A stretch of 64,000 nucleotides of DNA from Eleginops maclovinus. Lineage: Eukaryota > Chordata > Actinopteri > Perciformes > Eleginopidae. Shown one piece after another: positions 47,721 through 61,600 of the stretch. The notes under the pieces were generated by a model. The model was not told where the DNA came from and did no database searches. It saw only the letters and a list, made by a program, of their open reading frames with translations. A program made the translations under genes and the position numbers. Location of the stretch: positions 12,620,921 to 12,684,920 of the forward strand of contig NC_086368.1 in assembly GCF_036324505.1 (NCBI RefSeq), written 5' to 3'. Numbering within the stretch: position 1 is the first letter of the stretch; every line of letters begins with the position of its first letter.

Positions 47721-48045
47721 ATGACGCCTTCTTTCTTATTCGCTTTTTTCCTGGTGCAAGGTCTCTGGGTCAGTGGATCACCTGGCTGTGCCTCCTGTGG
47801 CGTGCCGGCGGTAGAAAGAAGCGCAGAAGAAAGTCTGATGATAGAAATCGTCAAGCAGCAACTTTTAGACAAGCTGAACCTGAAAGAAAGACCAAACATC
47901 ACTCAGACTGTTCCCCGGGCAGCGCTCCTCACCGCGCTGCGCAAACTGCACTCGGGGCGCGTCAGACAGCATGGTACTTTGGAACTAGAAAACAGTATAC
48001 CTACCAAAGATAAAGGCTATGAAATTGTCAGCTTTCCAGATCTAA
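47721..48045 (+). CDS. inhbe: inhibin-like exon 1 (signal peptide and start of pro-domain)
   Basis: Codes 108 residues plus one base. Ends at CTAA/GTAAGT, a strong donor, after VSFPDL. Reading continues open into the intron for about 30 codons, which has no meaning. Confidence 0.93.
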
Positions 48046-49210
48046 GTAAGTTTGTTATTCTCATTTTACACTTAAAAACTTTTCTGTGTGGTGTGGGATC
48101 TTCACGCATATCAGTGCATACAATTGACACTTTACCTACTTAGGGTTGTTGTACTCCTCCAAATACTGTAACAGTTTCTTTAGAGTATATCTTTCATCAC
48201 CTTTGAGATTGAATTAGAATATGTCTGCAGAGTCAACCATAACAAAGTAATAAGATAAATGCATGAAATGGGAGACCTATATTTTGACGCAAACCTGCAG
48301 CTTTATTTTATGAGCAATTTTTACAAAACATTTACATTTTATAATTTCCCAATTGCTTGTGCAACAGGTGTCCCTAACATCTCCAGAACATTCACAGTCT
48401 TTGTCCTCAAAATTTCATTGATCCATAGATGAGACAGAGAGTGGTGATGCAGCCAGCCTCAGCCTTACCTTCAAGTTTCTACAGGAGCGAGGCCAAAGTA
48501 TCCAGGTTCTCCGGTCTTCTCTGTGGATCTATGTCCGCTCCTCTGAGGACCGCCATAAAGACTCCCGCCTGTCTGCTCGTGTTTTTCTCCCTGCAGAAGG
48601 TGGGGTGCCAGGCACTAACCGTACACTGGTGATGGAAAAGAGGCTGGAGGTCCAGGAGAGTAACTGGCACACCTTACCCATCACCCGCACCTTGCAGGCC
48701 TTTCTGGACGGGGGACGGCACAAGCTGCGTTTGGAAGTAAACTGCGATAAGGATGGGAACAGCCTTTGCTCCCTGGATGGCTCCTTTGACAACCTCAACC
48801 AGCCCTTCCTAGTGGCCCAGGTGCGTCTCCGTGAGGACCACTCCAAACACTCTCTCAGGAAGCGCTCATTACGTTGTGGTGATGATGTAAGCGTGTGCTG
48901 CAAGAGAGAATTCCACATCAAGTTTAAAGATATCCATTGGAATGACTGGATCATTGCACCTGAAGGCTACGATATGAACTACTGCATGGGTCAGTGCCCC
49001 CAGCATCTGGCTGGATCCCCTGGCATAGCGTCCTCATTCCATGCGACTGTCTCCAGCCAGCTGAAAGTCAACGGCATTAACACGGCTGCATCTTCATGTT
49101 GTGTTCCTACTGAGCGACGGCCGCTCTCAATGGTGTACTTCAACTCCCAGCACAGCATTGTCAAAACGGACGTCCCTGACATGATAGTGGATTCCTGTGG
49201 ATGTACATAA
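47721..49210 (+). CDS. inhbe: inhibin/activin beta C/E-like precursor (2 exons, complete)
   Basis: Secreted TGF-beta superfamily ligand precursor, join 47721-48045 and 48429-49210, 368 residues. Residues 1-19 are a hydrophobic signal peptide (FLFAFFLVQGLWVSG), then CASCG, matching the CPSCG of mammalian INHBE. The pro-domain has the KQQLLDKLNL motif and three N-glycosylation sequons (NIT, NET, NRT). A furin site, LRKR, precedes a 114-residue mature domain with nine cysteines in the inhibin-beta pattern (VCC, YCMGQC, SCC, CGC), including the Cys that forms the dimer disulphide. HLAGSPGIASSFHATV and IVKTDVPDMIVDSCGCT place it with INHBC/INHBE rather than INHBA/INHBB. Those two are a tandem pair in mammals; only one gene is seen here, so the symbol could equally be inhbc. 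An upstream in-frame ATG at 47694 adds nine residues, but the one at 47721 has a better context and signal-peptide position. In mammals this subgroup is mainly expressed in liver. Confidence 0.93.
48046..48428 (+). other. inhibin-like intron (383 bp)
   Basis: Bounded by GTAAGT and ATAG. A single intron in the pro-domain at this place is the known arrangement of inhibin beta genes. Confidence 0.9.
48429..49210 (+). CDS. inhbe: inhibin-like exon 2 (rest of pro-domain and mature ligand)
   Basis: Acceptor CCATAG at 48423-48428. The split codon (A/AT) gives Asn, starting NETESGDAASLSLTFKFLQE, which matches the pro-domain of mammalian INHBE at LLTFHL. It ends with the stop TAA after GCT. Confidence 0.94.
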
Positions 49211-49410
49211 AGGATTTTTAAAGACATGGTATAGTTAACAAATACATTTTTAATATGGGAGAAATAGACAAACAGAATGATAATATACATGAACAGAGGA
49301 GAAGTAAATCTCATTTGGGACAACCAACTCTAAATATGCTACTGTTTTCATTTGTATTCTTAAATCAGAAGTAACACATTTTCTGTGTCCCAAATGAAAC
49401 AAAGTTATAT

Positions 49411-49416
49411 AATAAA
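49411..49416 (+). terminator. possible proximal polyadenylation signal
   Basis: AATAAA 200 bases after the stop codon of the inhibin-like gene. Confidence 0.35.
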
Positions 49417-51423
49417 TAATACAAAAAAACAAACACATAATTGAGCATTGTGCACATACATCAGACAGTTTGTGTCTCATTATATTTGTTTAATGGTTTG
49501 ACAGAAAATGTTAAGTGCCTAGAACCTAAGTGAAATTATAGAGGGTCTCAATGCAGACACATTGTTTAAATCCATGTATCAGAGGCATTATTTAACACAG
49601 TTCATAAACTAAGAAACCTTAAAAGACATACAATACATACAATAATGTGTGTGATATTACTGTAAACCATACATAGAGCTGTCAAGTAAATCCGGCTATT
49701 ATTCCCATTTATATTAAAGACACTGTTTATGGAGGTCGTATTAAACGCCAATATATTATTATAATGCCTTCACTGTATTGCATTTTAGAGATGCATCTTC
49801 TTTTTTATTTTCGTCATATTTAGGTTATTTATTTTGTATTTTCCAATTGCTGCTGGAAATCAGTCCCAACATTTTTTTTGTGAATCTCAGGAAATGGGGT
49901 GTAGAACTGACCAAAGCATTTTCTTACATTAATAACACAGACCACTCTCCACACCTACTGTAATACAGTACTTTACATAACTTTTATATCTGTGACTAAT
50001 CAGCACCCTTTCTTAACCTAAAAAAATACAAAAGTTTAAAGGAAGGCTTTTAAAATATCCTGATTTAAAGTACTTGGGTCACGGCACAAGTTTTAATACC
50101 AAAGAGGATCCAGTATTAGTGAGTATTATTGCTGACTAATGCTGTCTTTTAATGTCAAACATATTTGTATTTTATATTGGATTTTTTCTTTTATTACACA
50201 ACGGAAATGTACATTTCATTGTGAAGTTATGGTGAGTGTTTGAACTTGTCACGCTTTGACCATGTTCAATTAGACCCTATTCTGTCTGAGCACAGCCGAT
50301 GATGTCCGTAGGTTGAAATTTGTTTAATCAGCATCTCCACTGTATTATTTACACAAGTCGGCTAATCAGTTGGGTAACTTTATCTCTGACAGCATATAAA
50401 CCCAAGGTCATTTCTCAGCAGCATGAGCAAACATTTAGCTATTGCCTCAGTGTCAGTTAATGTGAAGGTCTGTGAGGCAGGTCACTGAGCATTTAGGGTT
50501 GCATGCTGCCATTAATATCTCAAAGTCTAAAGTTTTCTTGGATGATGTCAAATTAGGAGCAATCTGGTATTCATTTTCTTTTTTAAACATCTTCTTTTTA
50601 ACCCGATTAACATTTTATTAATGTCATTTAATCGTAGGAAGAATTATATAGTACAATAATGTATGGTAAACAGACTACAAAGGTATAACAATACATTCAT
50701 AATGAATTCCTGAGTCACAGGCCTTACTTCTTGCCTATGTTTACACCGAGTTTTGTAAAAGCCAAAGATGTTTTTCTGGATTTTCTGGATTCTACTGCCA
50801 TTAAGCAAATATGATTTTTATTTTGGGCTTCTGTTTAACAAGATGTTTCATAACATTTATGTCCAAATAGCCCACAAACCTGTTTCAGCTGTCTGTGGCC
50901 TCTAAAAGCTAGTCTTGTATTATTTTTTCAAACCTGTGTAATACAATTTTGAGTTTATTGTGCATTATTTTATCTTGCAAGCCATCCCCTGTCCCATGAC
51001 TCAATGTAATATTGAGGCGCCATCATAACATAACTTAAAAAGCACTTTATCCCCCTACTGTATTTTTAGAGCAAATTTTGCTTTTTGGTTCTACTTCTTA
51101 TAGCTGAACTGGGAAACTACTGATACTGTAGGCTGACAGAAAGCAAATGTCAATCATCTTATTTTCTCAAGCTCTAGTTGAGTTTAAATGTGTTGTATTG
51201 CATGTGTTTGCAGAGCACTTATACAGTTTCTGTATACTCTAACTGGTGGAAACCAGTTACAGTCAGGATTAGAATTGTGTTTCAATTGGAATTTGTAATT
51301 ATTGTCTTTATTTTTATATAATGCTATATTGTATGCATAATGTATGAGTTGTAATATCACTACAATGCACAATGTTTGTCACAATGTGCTGACATGATAT
51401 GATTATAGCAAAAGTATATTTTT

Positions 51424-51429
51424 AATAAA
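51424..51429 (+). terminator. possible distal polyadenylation signal
   Basis: AATAAATAAATG about 2.2 kb after the stop codon. It would give a long 3' UTR; which signal is used cannot be told. Confidence 0.3.
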
Positions 51430-53767
51430 TAAATGAATATTTTAAATTGACCTGTTTATTTCAAATTTCTTTATCATATATTCTCTTTTGCTAGATTTAC
51501 AACAAACCTAGAACACAAAGAAAAATGGTTGTTATGAAAATGGATACAAATTAAACTCACTAGCAGAGAAAATAAACCAGTTTCAGTTTCGCAGTTTTGC
51601 TATGTTTTTATTATGCTTTTTTCAAAGCATTTTTTTTAAAGAAGTCTGAGTATACATTTAACCACAGTAAAATGCCAAGTCAGTGTTATTCTTCTTAAAG
51701 CAGACTTCCAATTTAACCTACATGAGAAACGAGTTGCATGCAGAGTCATCACATTGGCACTGTCCGTGTGTCAAAGGCATGTTTGCTCATACAAATAGTG
51801 GAAGTGGCTTTATGGACTGTCTGTGTTTGGTGTGTAAACAGTTGTCCCAGTCTCTTGGCATGCTGTCATTTTCACAGCATGCATTTGTATATGGTTGTCC
51901 AATCTAAAGCTCAAACATTAATATAGAAATAAACAATCAATTTATCAAAGAAACAATGAAGATATTTCTGATTTTGGCAAGCTTATGAACTGTAGTGTTC
52001 ATAAACTTGCACAGTATGTGTCCTGCTTTTTTCTATGAGCACACAATCATTATATGGTGAACCATGATTGTAAAGATTCTTATTTTACCTTAACTGCTTT
52101 TCCAATTTTTATAACCATCTCAAAGTTAATGCTTAAAAGATCAATTGCTAAAATCCTTGACTTGAACTTTATGAAAACAGTCTAAACATCATGGCCTTTA
52201 CTGCCAAAATGTGTCAACGCCCCTGCTACAGCCAACAGCAATGCTGTGGTTGCACCGTCAAAATTGGACTATAATCAGACGAAATAGGTTATACTGATAC
52301 ATATTGCATAATACATACCACATGTCCAAACCACACGTGGTTGAATTATTTCACTATTGGTCAAATGCGTTATTTATTATTATAAGAGTAACCAAATTTG
52401 ATCAAAATTTAAGCATCAATAATAACTCACCAATAGCAAGTTCAAATATTGGGTCCATTGTGGTTTTTCCTCTTATAGTAATGAATAACAATACCTATGG
52501 GGACTGTCATTGTGCATAACTGTTAGATAGACTCAATCATGACATATCAATCACCTATTTGTCACCTTAAAGGCACCTAAACAAGGGTTTTTTATGCAAA
52601 CATTACAAAAATGTATTAAACTGTGTAAAATGGTATCATTCAGAGTCAAGACTGTGGAAATTCAGTTGGAGCGATACTTCAACATCATACATCTGACAAC
52701 AAAGACTTTATATGTAGGCTTAAACACAACTATCATGTTAGCAATACATGATTATTTTTAATTATCTGAGGAGGGGGGAATACTACATTACAGGTGAACC
52801 CCATCCATATTATACTTGCAGATCTCTCTGGACTGTATCTCCCTAACTAAAAAAACATTGTTGTCTTCTCTCAGTTGCTTAAAGGATGCACTTCATGAGT
52901 TTAAAGGGAAACCTGAAATGTACGTGTGTTGTGATAAAATTGTTTTAATTGAGAGGAAACGCACAACAGTAACATACCTAACATTATATAGTTGTTATAA
53001 GTTCACAATTCTCTATTCAGCATTGTTAGCTCCACATCACTGTGAATATCTTAAAGTGAGAGACATTCATTCAAATTCACAAAGGTATGGTCCTACAACT
53101 TGCACACTCAATACAAAATCCTCTTACCAAAAATAAGTAAAAGAAACATACTTTTTTTTAAAGACATAATTAGCCTAAGGATCATTCAAGCATTCCTATG
53201 TGGATGCTTCAGTATGATGCAGGAAAAGCTCTCTTCATTCATTCTTTACTGGTTGAAAACTTAACCAGGCTTCCAGGTTTAGCTACAGCAGTCAAGGTAT
53301 TTAGCACCCCCATCTGGGGCGATGGTGAACTCTAATGTGAATTAACATCTTCCCTTTTCTGATTGTGAGGAACAAACACTCTCAGCAGTGTTGCCTGTAG
53401 ATTATTCAGAGAATGACATTAATGCTAACTTTTCAAACTAATAAGCTAATGCTTTGAGTGACACAAAAGCATTTCGTTCCATTCTATACATTCCATTGCA
53501 TTAGAGGAGCACAAGATGGTTGAGCAGGAGGTATTTTGAAAGTTAAACTTGGGCAAACAAAACCAAGACTATCTGCGTGTTGCAAAACCCTAAGACCTTT
53601 TTTTTTTTACAATGAAGATGAATGAAGCTTGTCTAAATGTGCTTGAAAAGGCTATTATTTTCACAAAATATTCATATCTATAATGTAGAGGATGGATAAT
53701 TCAACAATAACCTATCCCTGTGAAATATGATCTAAATATGAATGTTAAATATCATTGTCTTAGAATA

Positions 53768-53830
53768 GATTCAAGATTCAAAGGTTTATTGTCATAACAT
53801 AAACACGATGGTGTAATTATGTAATGTATG
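53768..53830 (-). repeat. LINE-like 3' tail fragment, reverse orientation
   Basis: TTCAAGATTCAAAGGTTTATTG is followed by TCATA; this is the reverse complement of a common teleost LINE end (CAATAAACCTTTGAATCTTG). Confidence 0.45.
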
Positions 53831-56800
53831 AAACATTTAGATTGCAGGTTCCTCAACAGTGCAATTACAAGACATAAAAAAGACATAAATAAATATTTAA
53901 AAAAACATAGTCACAAATGTTCACTTTTTAATCCATTTGGAACACATTTTCATCAATGTCCAAAGAGTGTTTTGGAAACATACTCTTTCACACCAGGAAG
54001 TACTTGCATTGGCCCCACTGATGGAAAGCAGATTGCTGACCTAATCTGGGAAAAATAAATGCCTACTGACTCACTGATATACTGACACACTGACCACCAA
54101 ACCCACCGTTTACATGTGCTGCTAAAACCCTAATCCTTCATTCCACTCACAGTCCACACAAATCCCCTCGGGAGGTTTAAAGTGTCAGTCAGGTTTTCAC
54201 CCTCGGTGTCATTAAAGGACAGCCTGGTGAGAAACTGCTCTCACACTCTCCGTTTCTCCATACTGAACATGCAGTATTGATTATTTGCCTTAAAGTGATC
54301 ATGCTTGAGGATATTCAGCTATTAACAATCTAAAAAGTATTGTAGAGAAAGCCTTGTTTTGATTCCGAAAGTCACGCCAGACTTGCTGTTGACTGTCAAA
54401 TTGAATCCCTAAGCAGAAGGAAGATCAATTATTTAATTTAGTGATTTAAGATGTTTACCTGTTGACCTGGTTAAATGCTCTGTACACAAACACGCTAAGC
54501 ATAGATGCGATAACTCTAGAGAGAAATGTAAAAGTTGTATATCCTTATGTCCCATGAATATAACGTATAAAAATAGTTTTTAGAAAATATCATACCAAAC
54601 CTTATATCATGTCAACATGCATTAAGTAAGCCTCACTATTTATTTAGGAGTCACTATTTGTTTATATTTGTTTGGAAATTCCCAGCGTGGGTGGCACTTC
54701 AAATAACTTTTAATCCGCAGGATGATCCCATTACAGAGGACCTACTTACCTGTTACACCAGAAGTGCCATGTTACAGAACATTATCCGGCATCCCCAATG
54801 AAAACTAAACCCACAATGATAAAAAAAAAAAAAGTACAACTGACACAGTTGTCAAAACTGATGCTTTTCAAAAGCTGCTCCAAAGAAAACTACACATTTA
54901 AACTATTGCTATGTGCTTTAAAGATTATTTGTATTTTTCTTTAAATGAAACAAAGTATTAGGTAGACTGCCCGTAAATAATTTAAGTTTACAAAGCATCA
55001 GTTTTTGCCACTTGGTGATGTTGTTAAAGTAATAGGCTTGGGGATTGATCGTACAGATTTACAAAATCATAATATTAAATTAACAAATTATATAAACTGC
55101 TGCTTTATTGTGACCGTGCCAATAACTCAGGTCAGAGACTGCACAGTAAATGCAATTTCAAAATAATCGGTACTTTTTATAAAAATGGAATATAAGGAAA
55201 TATGACTATGACTGTGTCATGTAAGTGAAATCAGCTTCTTCCCTGTAGTGAGTAAAGTAAGACTAAAGTTATGGTGACCACTGTTATTCTATTCAAACAT
55301 GTTGATTTTGTTTTGCTAGTCATGAGGGAGTAGCATTTGACTTCCAAGCCTCTGCTTTGTTGCTAAAACTTGATTGGATTATGTTTGTGCTGCATGGATC
55401 AGACTCCAAAAGTGCCATTCAATAAAAGAGGGAGAGATGTTTACTTAATCAACAGAGGAAAATCCATTTCTGACAGAGCCAACACACTTTTCCGCTGCAA
55501 ATTGCCCTTTTGACAAAACGTCTTTGCTTTGAAATGCACAGTATTCTGAAGAAACTGCCATTACTTAGAGAGCAGCAGGGGGCTTTTCAATTGTTTGGAG
55601 CTGGTCAGGTGTCAAAGATACCACAGTGGTTTAGTAACCTCCTTCACTGATTCAAGTAAGCTATTTTGTAGGACTGGAAAGCTAGGAATAAAACAGAAGG
55701 TGCAGTATCTTGGTATAATATTGTGTGATGGGAGGTCCCAACCTTCAAGCCTACAGCTTTTGGTTTTATAAAAAAAAGTGAGAAATGGCATACAGTATGT
55801 TTCTGTATGTGAACAAATGAATATATAGACTAAATTATGTGTGCTTCACACTGTGTACCTAAGTGATAATACCATCCCCTGTGTGTTCAGGGCTCTTTAA
55901 TGGTTACAATTAGATAATGGACAGCATTGTATTACGGTACGTTGTTTTGGTTTGCCATGTTCTCAGGCTTGTATTACGCTGTCCTCTGGTGGCGGAGACT
56001 TGAATAAAAAGAAAAAAAAACCCACATTTTTAAATGACACACTTATATAAAGACACTTTTAACTTTTACACCCAATATAATTTATGGTGGCAGACAGAAA
56101 TGTGTTATTAATTGTGTGTACTGCATGTTGAATATATATTTTGACCGTTTCCACTGTTCATGCTGAGCATTTAGGCAATGAAATGATATCTTCACTGACA
56201 GCAGCTGAATGCATTTTGGTGGACAAATATACATAACTGAATAAAACATATTTTGAGACAAAAAATATGGTAACACATAACATAACATGAAATGAATGAC
56301 TGTCTATTATGCTGGGAAACCACTATGTTCATTAATGCTATGATATCATATAAAGTCAACTGTGTAATAGCACTTGTTTTTTTCCCCTCAAAATGCATGT
56401 ATTTTAGCAGCAAATAGTAAGGTCATTTTTTCAGAACTTGTTTGGGATCAAAAAAAGAGCTAAAATGAGAATGAATGGATCTCACACTTGGCAGGCCCAA
56501 ATAACGCAAGTTTACTTTAATACTATTGTTTCTGTCAAAATAGGCAAGTCTTTGTAACTACGGTATAATACTGTATATTACATTTGTGTTGCTGCTCCCA
56601 AGTGGACAAAGTAGTTGATTAATGTATCTTTTAAACGGTTCTCATAAACCAGCTTTACATGTAAATCCTCTGGTCAAAATAAGTCTGTATGTATTACTGA
56701 AGTCATTTTCAGTGTCATTTCATTCTTAACCAAATTAAATGATTACTGAAACAAAGTTCAAAAGGTTTTATAACAAATAAATGCTTCATTATCCTTCCTC

Positions 56801-58289
56801 GAATTGTTCTGTCATAGTTAATTATACACAGACAGAGAAATGTATCTCATAGTCATATTTTGTGGAGTAAAAACTATCTCTACAAGTGTATTGAACACCA
56901 ATTCTGGCAGGTTTGGGCTGTTTTTTTTTTTAACCAGAAGTGAAAAGATACAGCGAATCCCATTCTAACATAAATTCACAATACATATACATAGTAATGC
57001 GTAGAAAGTAGAAATGCATTGATGTGTGTGACAATAGTAACTGTCCAAAAAAAATGCTTGCAACTTCTCTGAGAATACAACCCAAACTTGTATCTTACAA
57101 CACAATACCCCATACATACTGTATATTCCTGGAGATTTGCCTAAATGTGTTCATGTACCAAAATAAATACATTTATATATGGGTTTTTTCCAACCTGTCC
57201 ACATGGCTTGAATCCAATGCACCACAACGTAAGCTGCATAGAGTGGATCAGGGAAATGATTATCATTATGAAGTTATAACAACAAACATTATTACCTGCA
57301 CATAAGACTTCAAGATTTGATATGGAGATGAGGTCCATTAGTGAATATATTAGTGTAATACATATTGCTACTATAATTATTGTTAGCCCTCCTGGCCCCA
57401 AAAATAAAAAAAGGGACATCAACTTGGTTTGTCAATGTAAATTGTATCATGAAAACTAGAGAGAGCAATGCTATTGCTTGGTTTGCACATCAATGTGTAA
57501 ACATAAAAACCCAACACATGTATAATAGCCATAGTTTTTGTGAACATGCTTGATGATGGACTCAAAGGCTGCATAAGATGAATAGGTTGTAGTGCAAAAA
57601 TATAAACAACAACAACAAAGAAGTTCCACAATCAAGAGTTCCAGAAAAAAAAGTAGTTCCAGAAGACAAGGGTTATTTTCACATTTATGAGTCGGTGATA
57701 TGATCCAATTATATAATATTAATTATTCTGAGTACTTTTACTTTTAATATTTGAAGTACATTTCAACTCCACTTGTGTACCTTAATGTACATTCTGGATC
57801 CATGACTGCTCCTTGTAACTGAGCATGGTATCTCTACTTTCACTAGAGAAGAATGTTTCTCTAACTTCTGCCTGTGGTCCTGAGCTGCAGACTGAACTCC
57901 AGTCCTGGTTTTGTGTTGGATTTTACTGGCAAGGCGCAGCAATCTGCAGCATCCCCACACGTAGCCAGCCACACACACTGTCGGAGAAGCTGCTATGAAG
58001 TTACCATTAAAGTAAACAAAAACAATTATAGATAGATTATCCCAATTATTAGATAAGAACGCACTATATATAGACACAGCCATGTCCATACAAGTATTTT
58101 ATAAACATATGCATGCAGTAATGACTTTATATAACTTAAACATGTCGCAGTAAATGCATTACTCACACAGAAAAAAGGCGAGGAATTTAAAATGTATCTT
58201 GCTAAGCTGTAGTGCATGTTAACTTTGAGGGGAAAACTGAGCAGCATGGTTCTTTTTTAAGAAAAACAAAAAGTGAACTTCCTGTTTCG

Positions 58290-58674
58290 GGGTGGTCCAC
58301 AGACTGTGGAGAAAGGGAGGGAGGAGGAGAAGGGGGTGCGCATTCCCGCATTGGCTGTGCAACCAACTCCAGGGAGCTTTGAGGAACTCCATAGCCCGAA
58401 CATGGGGTTCAATTCTGTCACTGTTCGCGTAAAGTGACTCTGAAGTAACAAATTATGGGAAAGCACTTCTGAGACAGGATAAAGTGTCGGTTTCTGTGAA
58501 GAATTCAGTCATCTCCATCCGAGCGCGTCTTGCCAAAAAGTCGAGAGAAAGTCGAGAAGGGAGGTTTTACTGGAAACTCAGACTCTCGCAGTCCTTGGAC
58601 TCTCTGAGCCCCTCCAAGGACTCTGGGAATCAAGTCAAAAAGTTGCATGCTGAATGTCCCTGCATTGACCTGAG
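58290..58674 (+). other. gli1: probable non-coding first exon (candidate gli1), with promoter
   Basis: A local rise in GC and CpG content (58290-58620) ends at a strong donor, CTGAG/GTAAGC at 58674/58675, on the plus strand. A short frame from 58484 is open to the donor but resembles nothing known, so the exon is probably 5' UTR. In human, GLI1 follows INHBC and INHBE on the same strand and has a non-coding first exon; this supports the candidate but does not prove it. No zinc-finger exon lies inside the window. Confidence 0.4.
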
Positions 58675-61600
58675 GTAAGCAACTGCTGATGATTCATTTT
58701 CTCTCTTGAAATCACAGGCAATCAGGATCTAATTTCGAGTGTATTCGTGGGTGGAAAGTTGTATTTCAATCATTCGGCACTGCTATATTCTTTGCGTACT
58801 TTCTGTAGTAAGAAAAAAACGTCTTATTAGTAAAGTCCTCTTTTGGCTTTATCTCTTCAGGGGATTGTGGGTGTTTTTTACGCATTGGAAGCGTTTTTCT
58901 AATTAATTAGGCTGTTTTACACTTCCTGTACACTGAAATTTGCAGTAATTGAGTTGCATACTTTTTTACTATCCGACCTAAATGTATTATACGCCAGTCT
59001 TTGTGGATTTCTTTCTCCTCATCCCAAAGTAGCGTTTGTACTGTGTTTTATATCCTATTGTGGAGCTGTGAAACATACGCCTGCAGAAACAGGTTTAGAC
59101 ATAAAAGAATGTACGCTTTCCTGTCTTTATACGTTTATCTCCCGGGGAAGTGTCTCTTTTAGGACTACAAGTATACGGTTTTAAAATCACACTGCATAGC
59201 CGAGGGTCTCGGGGCCACCCGAGAACAGCTGTTTCTTGTAACCTGAAATACTTGCCAATATCTTTTCCAAATGTGGGTTTCTGTCAGGGCACCCACACAA
59301 CAACATCCTCACTGAGCACTGTGTGAGGTTCCAGGGGGGAGAAATCTCTCTGCAAAAGCCCTATCGATACATCTAAAAATGATGCACTGGATGAATATTT
59401 TGCTGCATTATGTGCTCACTTTTATGTAAATAAAACATGCATTGTGAAGCCTCGCTAATCCATCTCTTATCTGAGATATATTATTGAATCTAATCTAATT
59501 ATCTCGCTAAGAGGTGACTGTAGCTAGTGTGGGTAGATTAGGGTGCTGGTCTTCATGCAGTGGCCCTGGACTGAAGAGCGTCAACACTGGACTCAATAGA
59601 AGAGCCAAACACTTATTTATTCCGAAGTGACAGTGAGAAGTGCTCAGCACACAAACTCACAACCTCACTAAACAGTATTTGCACAGACACACTCCTGGAG
59701 AGTGTATTTGTAAGCCACAAAAGGTTTTTAGTAGATCTAAAAATCCATGTTGGAAAGACAATGATTTATCTGGAATGTTTTTTTTTTTACTGAAATGGTG
59801 TCATATTAACCAAATGATCGTATTCTTTATTGTTTAAATAAATGACCACAAGGGTCAAAAAAGTATGGTCAGAGGTTGACAAATTGTGAAACTTAAGTTT
59901 CTGTGTTGAACACTGCCTTTTGTGAGTAGGAAATATATTATAATATACAATATTAATATGGATATTAACTTTGATTGCAGGCAATCAGAAAATAGTATAA
60001 AGTAAACAAGCACAAATTCAGCTTTTTACAGAGAAGCACCCAGGCCCCCCTCAAGGTTGAGAAGGGGGAGAGTTTTCGAGGTAGGAAAGTGCACTTGTCC
60101 TTTGGCCATGTGTGAAAAGCTCTGCAGGGGAGCTTCCTCACCCTCCCTGGTCTTTATCAAGTGTGTTAAGGCCAAAAGGCTCCTTAATGGGAATGCTCTT
60201 AAACAAATACACCATACAGGAAGCAACTGTCCCCCTATACAGTCACAGGAGAGGACTGATGGGCTTTATCACAACCATATCAGAGCCCTGATAAGTGAGT
60301 ATCAGTCTGAATACAATTGAATTTAGTGGGCTAAATCCCTTTTTCTATTAGGTTAGTATGAACAAAAGTAGGTGGAGGATTGTAAGTTTAATCTGTAAGC
60401 TAAAGCAACATTTAAGATAGAGGCGATTTGAGGGATGACAGTTGTTCCTTAACAGACAAGCAAGTCCAAAATCTGGAAAATAAAATAGCTTAAACCGTAG
60501 CATTTTTTATAGCCCTATCTTGCGTTAACAATGTTACTTAATTTGAGTCCATTGTCCGTTTGTTGTGTGACACACTGGTACCCAAAGGCAGGCAACAAGT
60601 GGTGTGTTTTTGTCCAGATTCCATTTTGGTCCGCTCAGCAAGAAACATGCGTCACGTGATCCCTGCAATCCCCCCCTCACCAATCTTCCTCCTCCCCAAC
60701 ACCCTCCCACCTTCCAATGAGAGGGAGGTGAGGGGGGAGGGAGAGAGGGGGAGAAAGACCACCCTCACTGGGATCACAGCCCCTCAATCAGACCCTTTCA
60801 CACCCTGTGAACCTGAAACAATCAGGGTTTAATAGCAGCTGTCTGTCTGTGCCGGCCCTGGCTAAAACCATGTAGGCTCACAGTGCGAAGCTGATCGGCT
60901 TCAGCCACGGAGAGAACAGAGCAGACAGGCCTGGGGATGCTCCAAAGGACACAGAAGACAGAGACACACAATCAAACACTTTTTCTCCGCCTTTATCCCC
61001 TGCTCCTCTTTTCTCTCCACATATTCTAGTTTTCCTCCCCATGTTTCAAGGCTCATAAAGAGATGCTCCACTCCCTCAGGTTGCCGGTGTCAGGGTCTGG
61101 TATTTGAAGGTTATTTGGGTTCAGTGGATTGAGTTTGTGTTGTTTTCACACTGCTGCAAGGCTTTATTCATGTTGTGTTTTGTCATTCATGGGCATTGAG
61201 AGCAGAGTAATCAATTTTTAAAGGTAGATGGTTGTGTTTACATTATTGCGCCAAACTTTATCCCATGGTGCAATTTGTACATCACAATTAATTAAGTTAC
61301 ACATTATGTACGCTGAAGATCATCTATTGGCATTTGTCTCATTAGGTAAGATTACACTACTGGTTTGAGAATCTCTATTCCTAGTCATATAACACATCTA
61401 ATGATGCTTACATGAGAATGAATGACACCAGAGGCCAACGACATTAAACACTTTAGAAAGTTTGACTAGCATCAGCCAAAGGGCACACATAATAGAAGGG
61501 GGAAATGTTGCAGTCATGGGAAATATTCCAAAAAACATTGTTCACTGTCACTTAGAGCTTTCCCACCCATTAGAAAGGGTATTAGACAAATTGATCTGCA

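Larger units (their letters stand above)
49211..58250. other. 3' UTR and intergenic region
   Basis: AT-rich, with no coding exon, RNA gene or intact mobile element recognised. A reverse LINE-tail fragment lies near 53768-53830. All open frames here are short and unlike known proteins. Confidence 0.55.

Noticed and set aside
48529..48954. A 141-residue minus-strand open frame
   Set aside because: Antisense of the inhibin-like exon 2.
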